Below, one piece after another: positions 14,701 to 16,670 of a DNA stretch of 16,670 nt; the stretch's first letter is position 1; each line of letters opens with the position of its first letter. Both the position numbers and the translations under genes were made by a program. A model generated the notes under the pieces. It worked only from the letters and a program-made list of their open reading frames with translations. It made no database searches and was not told the origin of the DNA. This DNA is from Deltaproteobacteria bacterium (GTDB taxonomy: Bacteria; Desulfobacterota; Syntrophia; Syntrophales; UBA2185), in NCBI GenBank assembly GCA_026388495.1, contig JAPLJQ010000126.1, forward strand, positions 1 through 16,670, read 5' to 3'.

Positions 14701-15201
14701 TTACCTCGGTGAACCAAGACTGTTCATGTCATTTCGTTCATATGTATCAAGATCGGGGGTGAAAATAACAACTTTCCCGCCTTCCTTCATCCGAACGACT
14801 GTTCTTACTGACAAGATGGAATACCAGACGCCGATCTGCCGGCCTTTATCATCTAAAATGACAAATCCATGCTGGTTCTGGCCGAGATCCAGGGCCTTCT
14901 TTTGCATGTTCGTGACAAGCTCCCGGAATTCCTGCGGTGTCGGATCGATTTTTTTCCAGAGGTCGGAATCCAGCGTGTAGGTTTTATCCAGTCCCATGAG
15001 CGCATTGGGATATACGAAAGATCCACTGGTGTAATAATTGCGATTGGGGTTAATCTTGTAGGTTTCAAAGGTCTTTGCGGCATCTGCGTTTGGGGTAATC
15101 CCGCCATAGTTCTTAAAAAGGGTTCCCCCACACCCCATGCAGAACAACAGCACCAAGATACCCTGAATACATAAAAAAAATGCACTCCGTGATTTGCTCA
15201 T
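14701..15201 (-). CDS. Hypothetical lipoprotein following a UPF0182 gene
   Basis: A 166-residue protein with a lipoprotein-type signal: basic start MSKSR, hydrophobic core FFLCIQGILVLLFCMG and Cys24 as lipid site. The lipobox FCMGC is not ideal at -3. The mature part is soluble and is not a family I recognise; it has GGITPNADAAKTFETYKI, NYYTSGSFVYPNALMGLDKTYTL and a likely beta-sheet tail with HGFVILDDKGRQIGVWYSILSVRTVVRM. It starts 16 bases after the UPF0182 stop with a GGAAGGAGG ribosome site, so the two are surely cotranscribed. The two may act together at the envelope, but nothing in the sequence proves it. Confidence 0.85.
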   Translation of the reverse strand: MSKSRSAFFLCIQGILVLLFCMGCGGTLFKNYGGITPNADAAKTFETYKINPNRNYYTSGSFVYPNALMGLDKTYTLDSDLWKKIDPTPQEFRELVTNMQKKALDLGQNQHGFVILDDKGRQIGVWYSILSVRTVVRMKEGGKVVIFTPDLDTYERNDMNSLGSPR

Positions 15202-15217
15202 GCGCCTTCCTCCTTCC

Positions 15218-16670
15218 CTATTTTTTGCGTTCGATGGTTCTCAGAATGTCATCCACCTTCTTCAACTCATCTCCATAGCCGCTCCAGTTTCCCGCCCTGA
15301 GGTATTCCTGGGCTTTTCTGAAATGAGAAAGGGCCTCCAGGGCAAGACCCCGGTCCGTCTTTTCCCGCCCCGTCGTTTCCGCTGCTGTCGTTGCTGCGAC
15401 TTCTCTCTCCTTCGGCAATCTTCCGCCAAATATCCGCTGCAGGGCGAGATCAAGATTTTCCTCCATGGCAATGGCATTCCCGTGGGCCGCGATTACCCTT
15501 TTTAATTCGGGGAGCTGTCCCTTTTCTGCAGCTATATATAGCGATTCGATATAGAGAATCGATTTCTCAACAGGAATCGCAAGAAGACTCCCGCGGATAA
15601 CTTGGGAGCCTCGCTGGTTCCAGAGAGAAAGTTGTTTTGAGATTTCCGTGTCCTGGTCGATTCGCGCTTCAATCTGGCGGGGGCCGTAAACCAGTTTCTG
15701 CTTGGGGAATTTGTAGATAATCACCTTCCCGTAATTCGGTGCGTCACTTCTGGCTGCCATCCACGCGGACATATTGTCCTTCTTGCTTGGCGTGAAAGGG
15801 ACAAGAAGGGCGAACTCCTCCTTTTTTTCACCGGGGAGTTTCATGATGGTGTAATAAGGTTCCATCTCCCGCTCGCTGCCGGGTTTGACCGGTATCGACC
15901 AGAGGTCTTCCTTGTTGTAAAAAACCTGAGGATCCTGCATGTGATAGGTTCTGTATATGAGGGACTGGATGGCCAGCATGCCCGGAGGATAACGGATATG
16001 GTTCTTGAGCGCAGCGGGCATTTCGTCCAGTGTCTTGAAGAGACCCGGGAATATCCGGGCGTAGGTCTGGATGATGGGATCATTTGCGTTGCTGATATAC
16101 AGTTCTACGGACCCGTCGTATGCATCAACAGTGGCCTTGACGGAATTACGGATATAATTGCCGAGTTTGGCTGTCGGTTCTGAATAGGGAAACCGGTCCG
16201 TCACGGTATAGCCGTCCAATATCCAGACGAGACGGCCCTCCGGCGTGATCACCATGTAGGGGTCGCTATCCAGGTTAATGAATGGGGCGATATGGGAGAC
16301 CCTGTCCGCAACCTTCCGGTAATACATCACCCGGCTTTCCCGCGTGATATCGTCGGAAAGAAGAATGGTAAAGGAACCGAAACGCGCCGCAAAGATCAAT
16401 TTCTTCCAGAACGATAACGGAACGCCTCCTTTACCGCTGTATCTGTTGTATACGTTCTTGTCGCCCACAGGATAGTCAAATTCATCCCGCTTGGTTCCGA
16501 CAAAGACGTATTCGTTGGAGGTCTCTCCATAATAAATCTCAGGCCGGGTTATCTTGATGTCTCTCGTGGAAACGGGGGGGATATCCTTGATGAAGAATTC
16601 CGGGAGTCCCTCAGCCGACACACGGTTCACGGGGCCGAGAACGGCGCCGTATCCGTGGGTGTAGTTAAGA
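15218..16670 (-). CDS. UPF0182 family membrane protein, C-terminal part
   Basis: About 483 residues of a UPF0182 (COG1615) protein, whose N-terminal membrane segments lie beyond the right edge. The frame stays open upstream of a GTG at 16630 and reads LNYTHGYGAVLGPVNRVSAEGLP, a hallmark of this family, so the GTG is not the start. Further family features follow: IKDIPPVS.., RPEIYYGETSNEYVFVGT, EFDYP, WILDGYTVTDRFPYSEP, NYIRNSVKATVDAYDGSVELYI, KNHIRYPPGMLAIQ and MEPYYTIMKLPGEKKEEFALLVPFTPSKKDNMSAWMAAR. The last ~45 residues are a helical, charged tail (ALSHFRKAQEYLRAGNWSGYGDEL). The visible part is the large extracytoplasmic region. The function of the family is not established. Confidence 0.92.
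   Translation of the reverse strand, partial: LNYTHGYGAVLGPVNRVSAEGLPEFFIKDIPPVSTRDIKITRPEIYYGETSNEYVFVGTKRDEFDYPVGDKNVYNRYSGKGGVPLSFWKKLIFAARFGSFTILLSDDITRESRVMYYRKVADRVSHIAPFINLDSDPYMVITPEGRLVWILDGYTVTDRFPYSEPTAKLGNYIRNSVKATVDAYDGSVELYISNANDPIIQTYARIFPGLFKTLDEMPAALKNHIRYPPGMLAIQSLIYRTYHMQDPQVFYNKEDLWSIPVKPGSEREMEPYYTIMKLPGEKKEEFALLVPFTPSKKDNMSAWMAARSDAPNYGKVIIYKFPKQKLVYGPRQIEARIDQDTEISKQLSLWNQRGSQVIRGSLLAIPVEKSILYIESLYIAAEKGQLPELKRVIAAHGNAIAMEENLDLALQRIFGGRLPKEREVAATTAAETTGREKTDRGLALEALSHFRKAQEYLRAGNWSGYGDELKKVDDILRTIERKK

Overview
The window reads as chromosomal DNA of a Gram-negative, probably anaerobic member of the Desulfobacterota (the former Deltaproteobacteria, with a Syntrophus/Smithella-like feel). 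This assignment is inference. It rests on the block pgpA-cinA-thpR-recA-recX-alaS, on an HDOD/GGDEF signalling cassette, on a lone M17 N-terminal-domain protein and on a UPF0182 protein. An autotransporter with a C-terminal beta-barrel implies an outer membrane.

Layout. (1) Positions 1-3403, + strand: the 3' part of a large secreted subtilisin/kexin-like protease with a P-domain and an autotransporter barrel; its start lies left of the window. (2) Positions 3412-6455, - strand: a signalling cluster, read right to left. It holds a lone M17 N-domain protein, then a tightly overlapping set made of a 98-aa beta-rich protein, an HDOD protein and a REC-like/GGDEF diguanylate cyclase. A second, clearly codon-biased frame runs beyond the end of the cyclase. 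(3) Positions 6773-14053, + strand: maoC-like, pgpA, cinA, thpR, recA, recX, alaS, closed by a strong bidirectional terminator. This is a housekeeping block for phospholipid synthesis, nucleotide and RNA-end metabolism, recombination and tRNA charging. (4) Positions 14137-16670, - strand: a flavodoxin, a lipoprotein and a UPF0182 membrane protein whose start lies right of the window.

Two short palindromic elements (6609-6741 and 9630-9789) interrupt the + strand block. They share a 19-bp terminal inverted repeat and a nested hairpin core with the form ATTCCC-N8-GGGAAT. Each is flanked by a 6-bp direct repeat of the form AANNTT (AATTTT, AAGGTT). They look like non-autonomous MITE-type elements. 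The second sits in the thpR stop codon and regenerates it exactly, so the protein is unchanged. A third, smaller hairpin of the same style lies just before the recA promoter.

I see no CRISPR array, rRNA, tRNA, prophage or dedicated defence system. The least ordinary parts are the palindromic element family, the P-domain autotransporter protease and the out-of-frame coding segment after the diguanylate cyclase.
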